Below, piece after piece: positions 21,951 to 32,349 of a DNA stretch of 64,000 bases. The position numbers and the translations under genes are program-made. The DNA is taken from the NCBI GenBank assembly GCA_948144175.1, contig CANXME010002535.1, positions 124,001 to 188,000 on the forward strand, written 5' to 3'. A model generated the notes under the pieces. The model ran no database searches, was not told the DNA's origin, and worked only from the letters and a program-made list of their open reading frames with translations. Numbering within the stretch: position 1 is the first letter of the stretch; each line of letters begins with the position of its first letter. The stretch comes from Closterium sp. NIES-65 (Eukaryota; Streptophyta; Zygnematophyceae; Desmidiales; Closteriaceae).

Positions 21951-22106
21951 CTGTACTCATATTTATATTCCTTGTACTGCACGTTTTTATTATCTCAAGC
22001 ATTTACATTCACTCTGCTATTGAGGTCAAGAGCCCACCACCACTAGACTAGAATTGTGCGAAACTTCCTGAGGTGATCATGGTTACGATCACTTTCTGAT
22101 CCAACA

Positions 22107-22118
22107 TGGTATGAGAGC
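22107..22118 (+). other. primer-binding site of element A
   Basis: TGGTATGAGAGC directly follows the 5' LTR. It resembles the initiator-Met tRNA type primer site common in Copia elements (TGGTATCAGAGC). Confidence 0.75.
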
Positions 22119-22200
22119 GACTGAGGAATCCTTCGCACCGCCATCTCCGAAATCTTCGACATTCGGAAAGTGGCGTCCGGCACACGATCACGTGTAAGAA

Positions 22201-23370
22201 TGGCCGAAGGATCTGGAGGTCAGACGAATCTGACGGCTGAAGCGCAGCCCAACCCGGCTGCGACAAACTAGGAAACAACGACGATTCCTTCCGCCGTCCT
22301 CGCACAACTGCTTCAGCGACTCACGAGCCTGGAGCAAGGGCTCCAGACATTGCGGAATGGCGATGCGGGAACCTCTTCCCAACCCACTCAACCGGCCTGA
22401 AACGGCCAGAACTCCGCCCCGCAAGGCTTCTCTCTCGATACGAACGGCTCAACCCCCAAGACTTCCTGTCCCTGCGATGAAGCAATTCTCTCTGCGCAAT
22501 CAAGGTTTTTGAGCATATCAAAAATAAAGACAAGTGTGTGCTTTGACGGCAGAGAATTCTATACCTGGAGCTTTGAGCTGGAGCTGCTACTGCAAAACGC
22601 GCAGATTTATCATTATTTCGACGGAAGCTACTCGGGGCCTACGGAACCAAGTACTACAACGAGTCCCTGATGGCGTATGGGGTTCTTCTGCGGAACATGT
22701 CGCCGACGGAGCAATTGAGCATTCGCTCATACAAGACCTCCCCTGCTCTAGCCCTCAACGCCTGGCGCCACATGAATGCCGCATACCAACCCAAGGACTC
22801 AGTGTCGTCGAGCCGCCTACTCCAGCAGCAACTGGAAACAAGGATGGCACCAGGAGAGAAAGCCAACAGTTACCTGAATCGCTGTCGGAGTCTACGCGAT
22901 CAAATCGCGAAATTGGGGAGCTCGATCTCTGAGGAGATCTTCGTGAACATCGTGCTCCAAGGGCTCGGCCCAGAGTGGCGGCCCTGCAAGGCGCTTCTCC
23001 GACAGCAGGGGGTCATCTCGGAGGCCGCCCTTTGCGCCGCCCTCCTCGTCGAACAACGGGATATGGACCAGCAGCGACCAGCGCCATGACGAGAGAGAGA
23101 ACGTCTCGCATTCTATGCAGACAACACAGAAAAGCGACGACCGCGGCGCCTCTACTGCAAGATCTGCAGAAATTTCGGGCACTTGGCGGATCGATGCAAG
23201 CATCGATCTCGCCCTCGCCAGACCAATCCGAGCGTTTGGTCCGGCCGACAAGACGCGAGAAACGAAACGCGTCCCGCCCAGGGGTATCAACCCCCACCGC
23301 GCACCGAGAAACGAAATCCGGGCACTCGAGTCACGTGACACCTAGGTGCTCGTCGACCGTGCAGCAGTAA
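22201..23370 (+). pseudogene. gag of element A (UBN2-type) with zinc knuckle, broken
   Basis: A possible start MAEGSGGQTNLTAEAQ at 22201 meets a stop at about 22270 and lies in another frame from the main part. The main frame (22670 onward) has RSYKTSPALALNAWRHMNAA, DSVSSSRLLQQQLETRM and LGPEWRPCKALLRQQ, typical of Copia gag. A TGA at 23087-23089 (probably from CGA) is followed in the same frame by CKICRNFGHLADRC, a CX2CX4HX4C zinc knuckle at about 23156-23197. This classical knuckle differs from the one in the four nested elements. Confidence 0.8.
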
Positions 23371-24081
23371 AGGGGAGAAGGATTCTCTCCAGCAAATGGG
23401 TCTTCCGAGTGAAGACAGGAGCCGACGGAAGGATTGAGCGATTCAAGGCACGCTGGGTGGTGCGCGGCTACGATCAAAGGCACGGGATTGATTTTGACCA
23501 GGCATTTGCACCGGTCAGCCGTCACACGTCTGTTAGAATTCTCCTCGCCATCGCAGCCGCACGACACCTACCACTCCGACAGATCGATGTGAAGAATGCG
23601 TTCCTGTACGCGTTAGTGGACGCCGTGATCTACGTGGAACAGCCACACACTTACGGCGACGGAGACCCACGCGTCTGTCAGCTACGCAAGTCCCTCTATG
23701 GGATCAAACAGGCACCGAGACTCTGGCAGCAGTACCTGCACAACATACCGCCTAAAATCGAGTTAAAGTAGCTGCCTCACGATCCTGGAATGTATCGCCG
23801 CGATTTCCGCGGTGAATACATCCTCCTCACGATCTACGTCGACGACCTTCTCTACACAGGCTCAAGCAACGAACTGCTCAAGCAATTTGAGAGAAGTCTC
23901 GCAGGGCGCGTCGACATCACCTGCAACCATGACGTGAAGCAGTTTCTCGGACTCAACATCACCTACTCGCCGGAAGCCATTCATCTCTCAGCAGCGAAGT
24001 ATGCGGAGGAGCTTAGCAAGCGCTTCAACATTGCGCCTGCACCACTCTCCACCCTTAACCGCACTCCAGGACCCAACCACA
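23346..24081 (+). pseudogene. reverse transcriptase part of element A
   Basis: The frame reads SSKWVFRVKTGADGRIERFK, ARWVVRGYDQRHGIDF, DVKNAFLYA, SLYGIKQAPRLW, then a TAG at 23769-23771 and LPHDPGMY, with the catalytic YVDD at 23835-23846. It is cut by element C at the CCACA target site (24077-24081) and continues at 31410. The stop fits CAG to TAG before LPHD, but this is inferred. No integrase sequence precedes it. Confidence 0.85.
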
Positions 24082-24213
24082 TGTTGAAATGAACGAACAG
24101 GAATGATTAAACTAACAGTGAAATCAGTACAAGTACCTAACCCTAGAATTGTGTACCCCCTATAGGCTAACCCACTGTAGCCTAAAAAAGCACAACATAT
24201 ATAATGTTTGACA
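24082..24213 (-). repeat. 3' LTR of C
   Basis: 132 bp; the inner neighbour is the shared ACCCCCATAGGCGAAGTGGG tract. Confidence 0.94.
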
Positions 24214-24423
24214 TACCCCCATAGGCGAAGTGGGGGAGAACTAGGGGTCACAAGACCAGTCAAGTAAAGCAAAGCAAAGCAAGCTCAAGGTGGATCACAA
24301 AGTCACCATACATTCCGAGCACAAGTTCAAGGCCACAAGGCCAGTTCACATGCAGGAGTACATATATATATAAGGCTATACAAGCAAGAGAAGGTATATA
24401 TATATGTAACAGTACAAGCAAGG

Positions 24424-27400
24424 TCAAGAGGTGAGCAAGTGAGGCAAGACAGGTACAAGACCCAGCTGGGTGCAGAAGCGTTGATGATCACAAGGCGCAA
24501 GTGCCTTGGTGAAGACATCAGCAGTGTTGGCCTTAGAGGCCACGTACGCAAGCCGCAACTGACCACGCTGCTGCAGCTCACGAGCAAGGAAGTAGCGGAG
24601 AGCAATGTGCTTTGTTCTGTGCTCCAGTCTCTACTCTCGACACAAGGCCAGCATGGCCTTGTTGTCTACGTACAGGACTGGAGGAGAACGAGGCGGCTCT
24701 CCAAGGTCGGTCAGCAGGTAGGTGAGCCAGCGAAGCTCCTGAGCAGCCATGGCCCCTGCGTAGATCTCAGCCTCACAACTGGAGCCGAGAACAGAAGACG
24801 AGCGAGTAGCCCGCCACGAAACAGAGCCGGAACCAAGGCTGAAGGTGTAACCCTGTGACGACCGCTGCGTAGCCTGGTCGTCAGCCCAAGAAGCGTCTGC
24901 GTGACCAGTGAGGACCACTGGACTCCGCCCTCCAAGCACTAGCCCCATGCCCAACGTACTGCACAAGTAGCGCAACACCCTCTTCGCTGCAGCCATGTGC
25001 TCTGGTCGGTGTCTCCCAGGAGCAACATAGCGTGCAAGAATACTAAGAGGGTATGCAAGGTCAGGTCGTGTGCAGGTCATCAGGTACATGAGGCAGCCAA
25101 GAAGCTCTGGGTACGGGCCACTCGACTCTACGGACTCATCCGAAGGCAGAGCTGAGAGCGAGTGGCGAGTAGGCAGAGGAGTGGCCTGAGGCGAGGAGTA
25201 CGTGAAGCCGAAGCGCTGAAGAACCTGCTGCACCATATGTGACTGAGTCAGGGTGATGGTGCGGCGTGCTCTGTCCCGGGTGATCTGCAAGCCAAGGTAG
25301 CTGCGCAGTTCACCCAGGTCTGTGCACGTGTGTCTCTTCTGCAGCTCGGACTTCACGTAGGCCAGTCCAGCAGTGTCAGCTGTGGCAAAGACCAAGTCGT
25401 CGACGTACACGAGGATGTAGAACGGCGGCAGAGAAGTGTCGGTGCGTAGAAACAGCGACGGGTCGGCAGTAGAGGGAGCAAACCCAAGAGCCGCAAGCGT
25501 AGTCCTCAGTGTGTCGTGCCACTCACGCGGTGCCTAGCGGAGACCGTAGACTGGCTGCCGGAGGCTCCACTGGGTGCCAGGAGGAAAAGTCCCAGTGAAG
25601 CCAAGTGGGCGGCGCAGCCAGATCTCCTTGTGCAGGCTGCCCTGCAGGAAGGCAGTGCTGAAGTCAAGAGAGTGCAGCTCGTAGTCACGGTGAGCAGCTA
25701 CGTGCAGTAGTACCCGAAGAGTGGTCATCTTCGGGGTGGGAGAGAAGGTCTGAAAATAGTCAACTCCCTGCCGCTGACTGAAGCCACGAGCCACGTAACG
25801 CGCCTTGAAGACAAGCGGAGAACCCGGCGGCCGCTTCACCCTGAAAATCCACATGCCACTGACGATGTTCGCCCCAGGAGGGGGGACAGCGTCAACGTAG
25901 GTGCCTGTGGACTTCTAGGAAGCCATCTCTGCACCCATAGCTGCCTGCCACTGAGAAGAGTAGGGACCCTCTATCGCCTCCGCGTAAGAGCGCGGAGTCG
26001 GGATGTCAAGTGCATCCGGGTCTCCCTCAGGGGTAAGCAGTACGGACACGAGATGAGGTGAAGCAGCAGCCAGACACTGGAACTCCTCCTGCCTGTCCTC
26101 AAGGACGTCCGTGCCAAGGGCACACTCACCCCCGACGGACGGAGGACAGACAGACTCAGACTCAGCGACAAGACTAGCAGCGTAGTGTAGACGACAGCGA
26201 GCAGCAAAGTCGACGAGCTCAGCAACTAGGGCAGACGCAGCAGTGGACTCAAAGGAAGGGTCAGTGACGATAGTAGCAAGGAGACGCGTGACCGTAGGAC
26301 TGGCAGCATGAAGAGAGTCCGACTGCGGGTCGGGAAGAGCAGGAAGAGAGGACTCGGGAGGAGAAGGCAAAGGGGCACGCAGAGGAGCAGTGGACGGACG
26401 CAGAGACATCCGGTGCATGCCAGGGACAGGAGGAGGACGCTGACACGAACCGCAACCACTAGTGTGAGCAGTACGGACAGGCGACGCAGGGCGAGACGCA
26501 GGCTCACGACGCTCAGCAAGACCTCCAGTAGGACCAGTGTAGGGAGAAGGAGCAGGCAGTGGGGAGGCGGGCTGTAACTGCCACCGTGACTGGACAGGCT
26601 GTGGACACTCTAAGGGAGGAGGAGGACCGAGAGAAGGCGGGAGACCAAGAACCTGCTGAAGGAGCAGAACGAAGTACGGCCGCTGCCGTGCAGCGACTCC
26701 AGAACCAGCAGAGACACCAGCGCCAGGGTCCTCCGCACCAGCAGCAGCTCCAACGCCCGGCTCCACAGCACCACCAGCAGCACCAGCTCCAGGGTCCTCA
26801 GCACCAGCAGCAGCGCCAACGCCCGGGTCCTCAGTACCAGCAGCAGCTCCAACGCCCGGGTCCTCAGCACCAGCAGCAGCACCAGCGCCCGGGTCCGCAG
26901 CATCAGCCGTAGCTCCAACGCCCGGGTCCGCAGCACCAGAAACAGCTCCAACCTCTGGGGCCGCAGCACCAGCAGAACCAGTAGAGTCTCCAGCACCAGT
27001 AGCACCACCAGCAGCAGCGGGGTCCGCGACACCAGGCGCGCCACTCCGAAGAGTGCAGCGCCGCTCATACCACTCACGGATCCGCTCACGGGAGGGGAGC
27101 TCCCGGCTAGGAGGAGAAGCACTAGCACCAGTCCCACTAGTACGCCTGGCTCCGGAGGTACCTCTCCTGAGGCTGCAGTACTGGAAGTACCACTCACGCA
27201 GCTGCTCCGAGGAGAGGGCTCCGCCAGGTGTAGGACCCTCAGGCTCAGGACCTCCAGACTCAGAACCCCCAGACTCCGGACTCTGCGGCTCAGCACCCCC
27301 AGGCTCAGTACTCCCAGGCTCAGCACCCCCAGGCTCCGCACCCCAAGGCTCAGCACCCCCAGGCTCCGCACCCCCAGGCTCCGCACCCCCAGGCTCCGCA

Positions 27401-27552
27401 CCCCCAGGCTCCGCACCCCCAGGCTCCGCACCCCCAGGCTCAGCACCCCCAGGCTCCGCACCCCCAGGCTCAGCACCCCCAGGCTCCGCACCCACAGCAG
27501 GACGAGAGTCGACAGCTACCTCAACAGGCTCAACCGGGTCTACCTGAGACAC
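24424..27552 (-). pseudogene. C linker, reverse transcriptase and RNase H
   Basis: SQVDPVEPVEVAVDS is followed by about 15 GAEPG pentapeptides (27490-27270) and two LREWY-type motifs (LSSEQLREWY, RERIREWYERR). Nonsense codons lie at about 25917 (TGG to TAG), 25533 (CAG to TAG in VYGLRQAP) and 24630 (CAG to TAG in CREQRLEH), judged against B2 and D. RT YVDDL and RNase H motifs are otherwise kept. The natural stop is at 24424-24426. Confidence 0.85.
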
Positions 27553-27587
27553 ACCTGAGGGAGCGGCACCCTGAGGGGGGAGGGGGT

Positions 27588-30497
27588 CTACGACAGCAGC
27601 ACCTGGCGCGAGGAAGAGAGGCGGGGGGGGGGGAGCGGGGCAGTGCGGTAGGAGAAGAGGCGGTAGTAGGGGACGGACTCGTCAAAAGTGACGTCCTGAG
27701 AGGGCAAGACTCGGCGCGAGGTGGCATGGTAAAACTGCCAACCAGGCGCGTCCGGGACAAAGCCGAGGAAGACGCAGGGAACAGCACGGGAGAAGAGCTT
27801 GTCCGCAGACGTATCGCGGACAAAAGCTCGAGATCCCCAGACCCGGAAACGCGACGCATCGCCAACCTCCCCCGTCCACAGCAGTATGGGCGAGGTCTCC
27901 GGCAAGGAGACACGGGGCCAGAGGTTGAGCTGATGCGCAGCGTACCGGACCGCAAACGGCCACAGAAAGTGGGGGGCAGCCGCATGGATCAAGGAGGTAC
28001 GGGCGACCTCCATGACCAGGCCAATGCGGCGCTCTGCAATCCCATTCTGCTGTGGAGAGGCCGGAAGCGTGAACGGCTGCTCAATGCCGTGCTCAGCACA
28101 GTAGGCTACCAAGAGGTCGGAGGAGAACTCACCACCTCTGTCAGAGTGCAAGCGCAGGACAGGAAAGTCCGAGTGGAAACGCTCGCTGAGCTGGAGACGG
28201 GCTCTGCGGATCCAAAGGATCAAGACATCAGGGACCTCACCCTTGGTGCGCAAGGGGAAGACCGTGGTGTAGCGCGAGTAGTCGTCAACAACTATCAGGA
28301 AGTACCTCTCCTGACCCAGACCACGGACGCGGGCTGGGCCCCACACGTCCATGTGGAGCGTCTGCAAGGGAGCAGTCGTCGGGGGAAACGAGGAGGAGTG
28401 AGGAGCGGCGCGCTTCCGCCCCTCGACGCAGGGAAGACAAGGAGGAGCAGGCGAGGGTGGGAGGGGAGGGAGGACTCTGGGAAGACCGGAGACAAGGTAC
28501 CGGGAGTGCATGGCACGAAGGCGCTGCACAGACGGGTGGCCAAGTCGGTGGTGCCAGAGGACAGTCTCGTGCGCCAGAGAGCGACACGAGCAGGGGGCAG
28601 ACAGCTGACCTGACGCGGACGCAGACGCAGACGCAGCGACCTGAGGGGACTCTGTGATCAGTGTGTACAGGTCCGACCCCGGCTGCCGAGTGAAGGTAGC
28701 CAAGTGGCGGCCCGTACGAGCACACGTGCAGTGTGTCACGCGCTCGTAGGCAGGGGTGAACTGGTGAACACCCCCGTCTTGGAGTGCACTACCTGCCACG
28801 AAGTTCGTAGAGAACGAGGGGAGGTGGAGACCTGACAGTGTGCCCGACGGGACCACAGGACAAAGAAGGATAGTGGAGGAGGTCGCAATGACCGGACCCC
28901 CAGAGGGGTCAGCGAGGGAGACAGCAACTGGCCGAGCAAGCGGCTCAAGGGCAGTGCGGTCACGAAAGAAGCAGCGAGAAGCACCTGAGTCCAGTGTGAA
29001 GGTGTGCAGTGCCGCCGTCGACTCAGTACCAGGGGGGGCAGACGCACAAGCACCTAGAGCAGCTGCCTCACCAGCACCTGGGGTAGCAGACACGCGAGTA
29101 CCTGGAGCGGCAGACGCACTAGTCCTAATGCCCGGGTCGGGCGGCACACACAGGTACTCAGCACCCTCTCCACTAGTAGACATCACATACATAGCAGTGA
29201 GAATAGCATCAAAGTCTAGAGCATAGATATCAATCCCCTTCTTCAGGAGATCAACCCAGCGGGGCAGCTCAGTGGCCTGAGGGAACTGAACACGCCAAGC
29301 GTCGTTGAGACGAGCGAAGCAGCGCTGTGTGGCGTGCGGTCCCCCACACGGCTGACCAGTGCGGTCACCAGTGCGAATGACGTACGTGCAGCTAAAGCCA
29401 CCCCCCCCCCCCCCCCCCCCGTGCTGAGAGTACCACTCACGGACCTCCTGGGGCGACGGAGTGTGCTGCTGGCCCTGGCCACCGCCAGCGCCTCCACGAC
29501 CACCACCGCCGCCGCCACCTCCTCGACCACCCCAACCCTTGCCGCCGCCGCGTCCACCGCCACCCCCACCACCGCCTCCGCCCCTGCCACCTCCCCCGCC
29601 GCTGCCGCCACCACCCCCATCGCTGCCACTAGCCCCTCCAGTCGCGACACCACCCCCATCGCCGCCACCGCCCCCACCACCGCCTCCCCCGCTGTCACCG
29701 CCACCGCCCTTGCCCCCTTTGCCCTTGCCGCTGCGGCGCCCGCTCGAAGCAGACGCAGTCCCGACCTTCTCAGCACCAAGGAGGTCGACAGCAACAGCAG
29801 AGGCGACAGAGGGAAGAAGGGGGGAAGGAGAACACCCCTCAAAGAACGGGGTACGGGGGTCGCCACGAGAGGCACCTACAGCGACTATGCTAGCCTCAGC
29901 TGCAAGGAGTTCCTTCTCGAGGAGGGCAATGGTGAGCTCAGTGGGGCAGCGAGCTAGGAAGTGGTCCCTGACTGAGCGCAGAGTGTCAGGGAGGCGGGTG
30001 ACTAGGTGGTAGAGAGTGAGCCAGAGTGGGGGTGGGTTCTTGGCAAGGAACTCATCAGGCATGGCGGCGCGGAAGCGAGCCTCACTAGTGCGGAGGTGCG
30101 TAATGAGGTCAGCGACTGTGTGGAAAGAGGCTAAGTCGGGGAACAAGTAGGGAAGAGAGAGACGGCCTAGTGCGGCAGAGGCCGGTGAGGAGTAGCGGGC
30201 AACGACAGCAGTGTACAGTGCCTGTGCAGTCTTGTGCTGCCTAAAGTGCTCGCGCTCATCTATCGGCAGGGAGTTGCGAATAGCGAAGCGAGCGTGGGCG
30301 TCACGAGTCTGCCACTGTGAGCGGGCAGTGCTGTCAGCAGTAGCAGCAGGAGCAGGAGCATGGCCTAGGGCGTGATCGTACAGTGAGATGTCCTCCTTGG
30401 CAGTGAGCTGTAGGAAGAGGTGTAGGTCATCTAGCCAGGTTTCGAACTTCACTGGGCGGCCCTCAGCATCGAAAGCTAGCACAGGAGGGCTAGCCAT
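27588..30497 (-). CDS. C gag-protease-integrase, open for 969 residues
   Basis: Starts MASPPVLAFDAEGRPVKFET. The gag core includes YSSPASAALGRLSLPYLFPD and LLAAEASIVAVGASRGDPRT. A Gly-rich block spans about 29740-29460, then SPQEVREWYSQH and a knuckle C-X13-C-X3-H-X4-C (about 29395-29320). The protease has TLDSGASRCFF (about 28990), followed by pre-integrase VLWHHRLGHPS (about 28550). Integrase has HMDVWGPARV (28329-28354), LHSDRGGEFSS (about 28140) and PQQNGIAERRIG (about 28040), so Asp, Asp and Glu are all present. The frame leaves the expected path after YRTAPLPPP at a C-run (about 27626-27640) and ends RQVLLS, so the RT half lies in another frame. It would act in particle assembly and cDNA integration. 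Confidence 0.88.
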   Translation of the reverse strand: MASPPVLAFDAEGRPVKFETWLDDLHLFLQLTAKEDISLYDHALGHAPAPAATADSTARSQWQTRDAHARFAIRNSLPIDEREHFRQHKTAQALYTAVVARYSSPASAALGRLSLPYLFPDLASFHTVADLITHLRTSEARFRAAMPDEFLAKNPPPLWLTLYHLVTRLPDTLRSVRDHFLARCPTELTIALLEKELLAAEASIVAVGASRGDPRTPFFEGCSPSPLLPSVASAVAVDLLGAEKVGTASASSGRRSGKGKGGKGGGGDSGGGGGGGGGGDGGGVATGGASGSDGGGGGSGGGGGRGGGGGGGGGGRGGGKGWGGRGGGGGGGGRGGAGGGQGQQHTPSPQEVREWYSQHGGGGGGGGFSCTYVIRTGDRTGQPCGGPHATQRCFARLNDAWRVQFPQATELPRWVDLLKKGIDIYALDFDAILTAMYVMSTSGEGAEYLCVPPDPGIRTSASAAPGTRVSATPGAGEAAALGACASAPPGTESTAALHTFTLDSGASRCFFRDRTALEPLARPVAVSLADPSGGPVIATSSTILLCPVVPSGTLSGLHLPSFSTNFVAGSALQDGGVHQFTPAYERVTHCTCARTGRHLATFTRQPGSDLYTLITESPQVAASASASASGQLSAPCSCRSLAHETVLWHHRLGHPSVQRLRAMHSRYLVSGLPRVLPPLPPSPAPPCLPCVEGRKRAAPHSSSFPPTTAPLQTLHMDVWGPARVRGLGQERYFLIVVDDYSRYTTVFPLRTKGEVPDVLILWIRRARLQLSERFHSDFPVLRLHSDRGGEFSSDLLVAYCAEHGIEQPFTLPASPQQNGIAERRIGLVMEVARTSLIHAAAPHFLWPFAVRYAAHQLNLWPRVSLPETSPILLWTGEVGDASRFRVWGSRAFVRDTSADKLFSRAVPCVFLGFVPDAPGWQFYHATSRRVLPSQDVTFDESVPYYRLFSYRTAPLPPPRLSSSRQVLLS
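29400..29740 (-). repeat. Gly-codon-rich array in C gag
   Basis: Near-continuous CCACCGCC/CCCCCACC on the plus strand, read as Gly runs with Ser, Asp and Arg. It includes a run of about 20 C at 29400-29420, a likely slippage site. Confidence 0.8.
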
Positions 30498-30539
30498 AGC
30501 AGTAGTAGGAGTAATAGCAGTAGGGGCACCCCAAAAACA

Positions 30540-31250
30540 GTAGGCACTGCGACTCAGGTAGGGCGGCTCGGTCCAGTACGGGCGGCGCGGCTCGGTTCAC
30601 GTAGGGCGGCGCGGCTCGGGAAGGGCGGCGCGGCTAGGTTCGGGCGGCGCGGCTCGGTTTGGGCTGGGCGGCTCGGTTCGGGCGGCTCGGTTCGGGCTGG
30701 GCGGCTCGGTTCGGGCTGCTCGGGTCGGGCGGCTCGTTCTGGGGGGGGCCGTTCGGGGCCTCTAGGGGCGAGTGCGGGGCCGTAAGGGGCCGCTAAGGGC
30801 GAGCGCGGGGCCGATCGGGGCCTCTAGGGGCGAGCGCGGGGCCGTAAGGGGCCGCTAAGGGCGAGCGCGGGGCCGTTCAGGGCCTCTAGGGGCGAGCGCG
30901 GGGCCGTAAGGGGCCGCTAAGGGCGAGCGCGGGGCCGTTCGGGGCCTCTAGAGGCGAGCGCGGGGCCGTAAGGGGCCGCTAAGGGCGAGCACGGGGCCGA
31001 CGGGGGCCTCTAGGGAGGTGAGCGCAGGGCCGACGGGGCCGTTAGGGGCGATCGCGGGGCCGACAGGGTCGCTAAGGGGCAAGCGCGTGGCCGTAAGGGG
31101 CGAGCGCGTGGGCCGACGGGGCCTTAAGGGGCGGCGCGCGAGTCGCTAAGGGGCGGGTCGCGGGTCGCGGGGCCTTAGGGGGCCGTGAAAAACGAGGCGC
31201 CCTAGGGCGCAGTTAGGTAGGTAGGTAGTGGTGGGCCCTAAAAAAAACGG
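30540..31250. repeat. C leader: GC-rich repeats, about 61-bp higher unit
   Basis: First GGGCGGCTCGGTTCGGGC-like units, then about five copies of a longer unit containing GGGGCCGTAAGGGGCCGCTA and GGGGCCTCTAGGGGCGAGCG (30750-31000), then decayed units. No gene recognised. Confidence 0.8.
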
Positions 31251-31277
31251 TCCTAGCGAAGGACCTGCTCTATACCA

Positions 31278-31409
31278 TGTTGAAATGAACGAACAGGAAT
31301 GATTGAACTAATAGTGAAATCAGTACAAGTACCTAACCCTAGAATTGTGTACCCCCTATAGGCTAACCCACTGTAGCCTAAACAAGCACAACATATATAA
31401 TGTTTGACA
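31278..31409 (-). repeat. 5' LTR of C
   Basis: 132 bp, followed by the CCACA target copy. Confidence 0.94.
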
Positions 31410-32016
31410 CCACAAGCCTGGCAACAAAGCCCTGTCCCTTGCTGGGCTTCACACTTACCAGCAGCAGTTGGGATGCCTGCTTTTCGCATCTGTTACCTGC
31501 AGGCCCGATCTCTCCTACATTGCGAGCCAGTTGGCTCAGTACTCACGCAAACCAACGGCTGAGAATCTCTCAGATCTTCAGCGAGCCCTTCAATTCTTCA
31601 TCTCCACGCCCAATGTCGGGCTCAGTTATTCCACCATCCCAACCACATCCTTCAGCCTCGTTGGCTACGTAGATGCCAATCACGCCGCTGATCCTGACAA
31701 TCGACGGTCCATGACAGGGTTCCTCTTCCGCCTCGAGCCCAGCGGCCCCATCTCCTGGAACTCTCAGACGCAAGAGTTGGTTGCCCTGTCATCGGCGGGA
31801 GCTGAATTTATCGCAGCAACAGCAGCTGTTCGCGAAGGTCTCTACCTTCAGGAACTGCTGCAGGAAGCAAGAATTCCAGCCTCAACGAACTTTCGCCTGC
31901 ACTGCGACAATCAGAGCGCGATCAGGATCGCGAACAAACCTGGCTTCGTCAACCGCATCAAGCACATCGCACTGCGGTACTTCTTCGTCAAGGACGAAGT
32001 TGACAAAGGTAAAGTT
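31410..32016 (+). pseudogene. RT C-terminus and RNase H of element A
   Basis: Continues element A after insertion C: LLFASVTCRPDLSYIASQLA, then RNase H with GYVDANHAADPDNRRSMTGF, SAGAEFIAATAAVREGLYLQ, LHCDNQSAIRIA and RIKHIALRYFFVKDEVDKGK. Element D interrupts it at AAGTT (32012-32016). The reading resumes at 39522 with VDLTYCPTGDMAADFLTKKL. Confidence 0.88.
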
Positions 32017-32147
32017 TGAGAAGAAGTGAACGAGAATGAAATGACTATGAACGAAGTGAGTACAAATAGGAAACCCTAATTGTGTTGTACCCCCTATGGG
32101 ATACCCCACTATAGCCTACACAAATAAGCAAGCTATATGTTCTGACA
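32017..32147 (-). repeat. 3' LTR of D
   Basis: 131 bp; one difference from 39391-39521. Confidence 0.95.
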
Positions 32148-32349
32148 CACCCCCATAGGCAAAGTGGGGGAGAACAAGGGGTCACAAGACCAGTCAAGCA
32201 AAGCTCAGGGTGGATCAAAAAGTCACCACACATTCCGAGCACAAGTTCAAAGGCCACAAGGCCAGTTCACATGCAAGATCATATATAGAGATATACAAGA
32301 GTCAAGCAAGCAAGAGCAAGAGTATATATAGGTGAAGGTACAAGCAAGG

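Larger units (their letters stand above)
8875..22106 (+). repeat. 5' LTR of element A, split in three by two insertions
   Basis: Segments 8875-9018, 14922-15067 and 21956-22106 add up to 441 bp, the same length as the 3' LTR. By eye about 15 substitutions separate the two LTRs (about 3.4%). Confidence 0.93.
24082..31409 (-). mobile_element. Copia element C (minus), 7.3 kb
   Basis: LTRs 24082-24213 and 31278-31409 (132 bp, TGTTGAAATGAACG to AATGTTTGACA) differ at 3 positions by eye. The target duplication is CCACA at 24077-24081 and 31410-31414. The primer site TGGTATAGAGC (minus) lies at 31267-31277. It is inserted in the RT region of element A, in the opposite orientation. Its 969-residue gag-protease-integrase frame is intact, and the RT half carries stops. 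Confidence 0.95.
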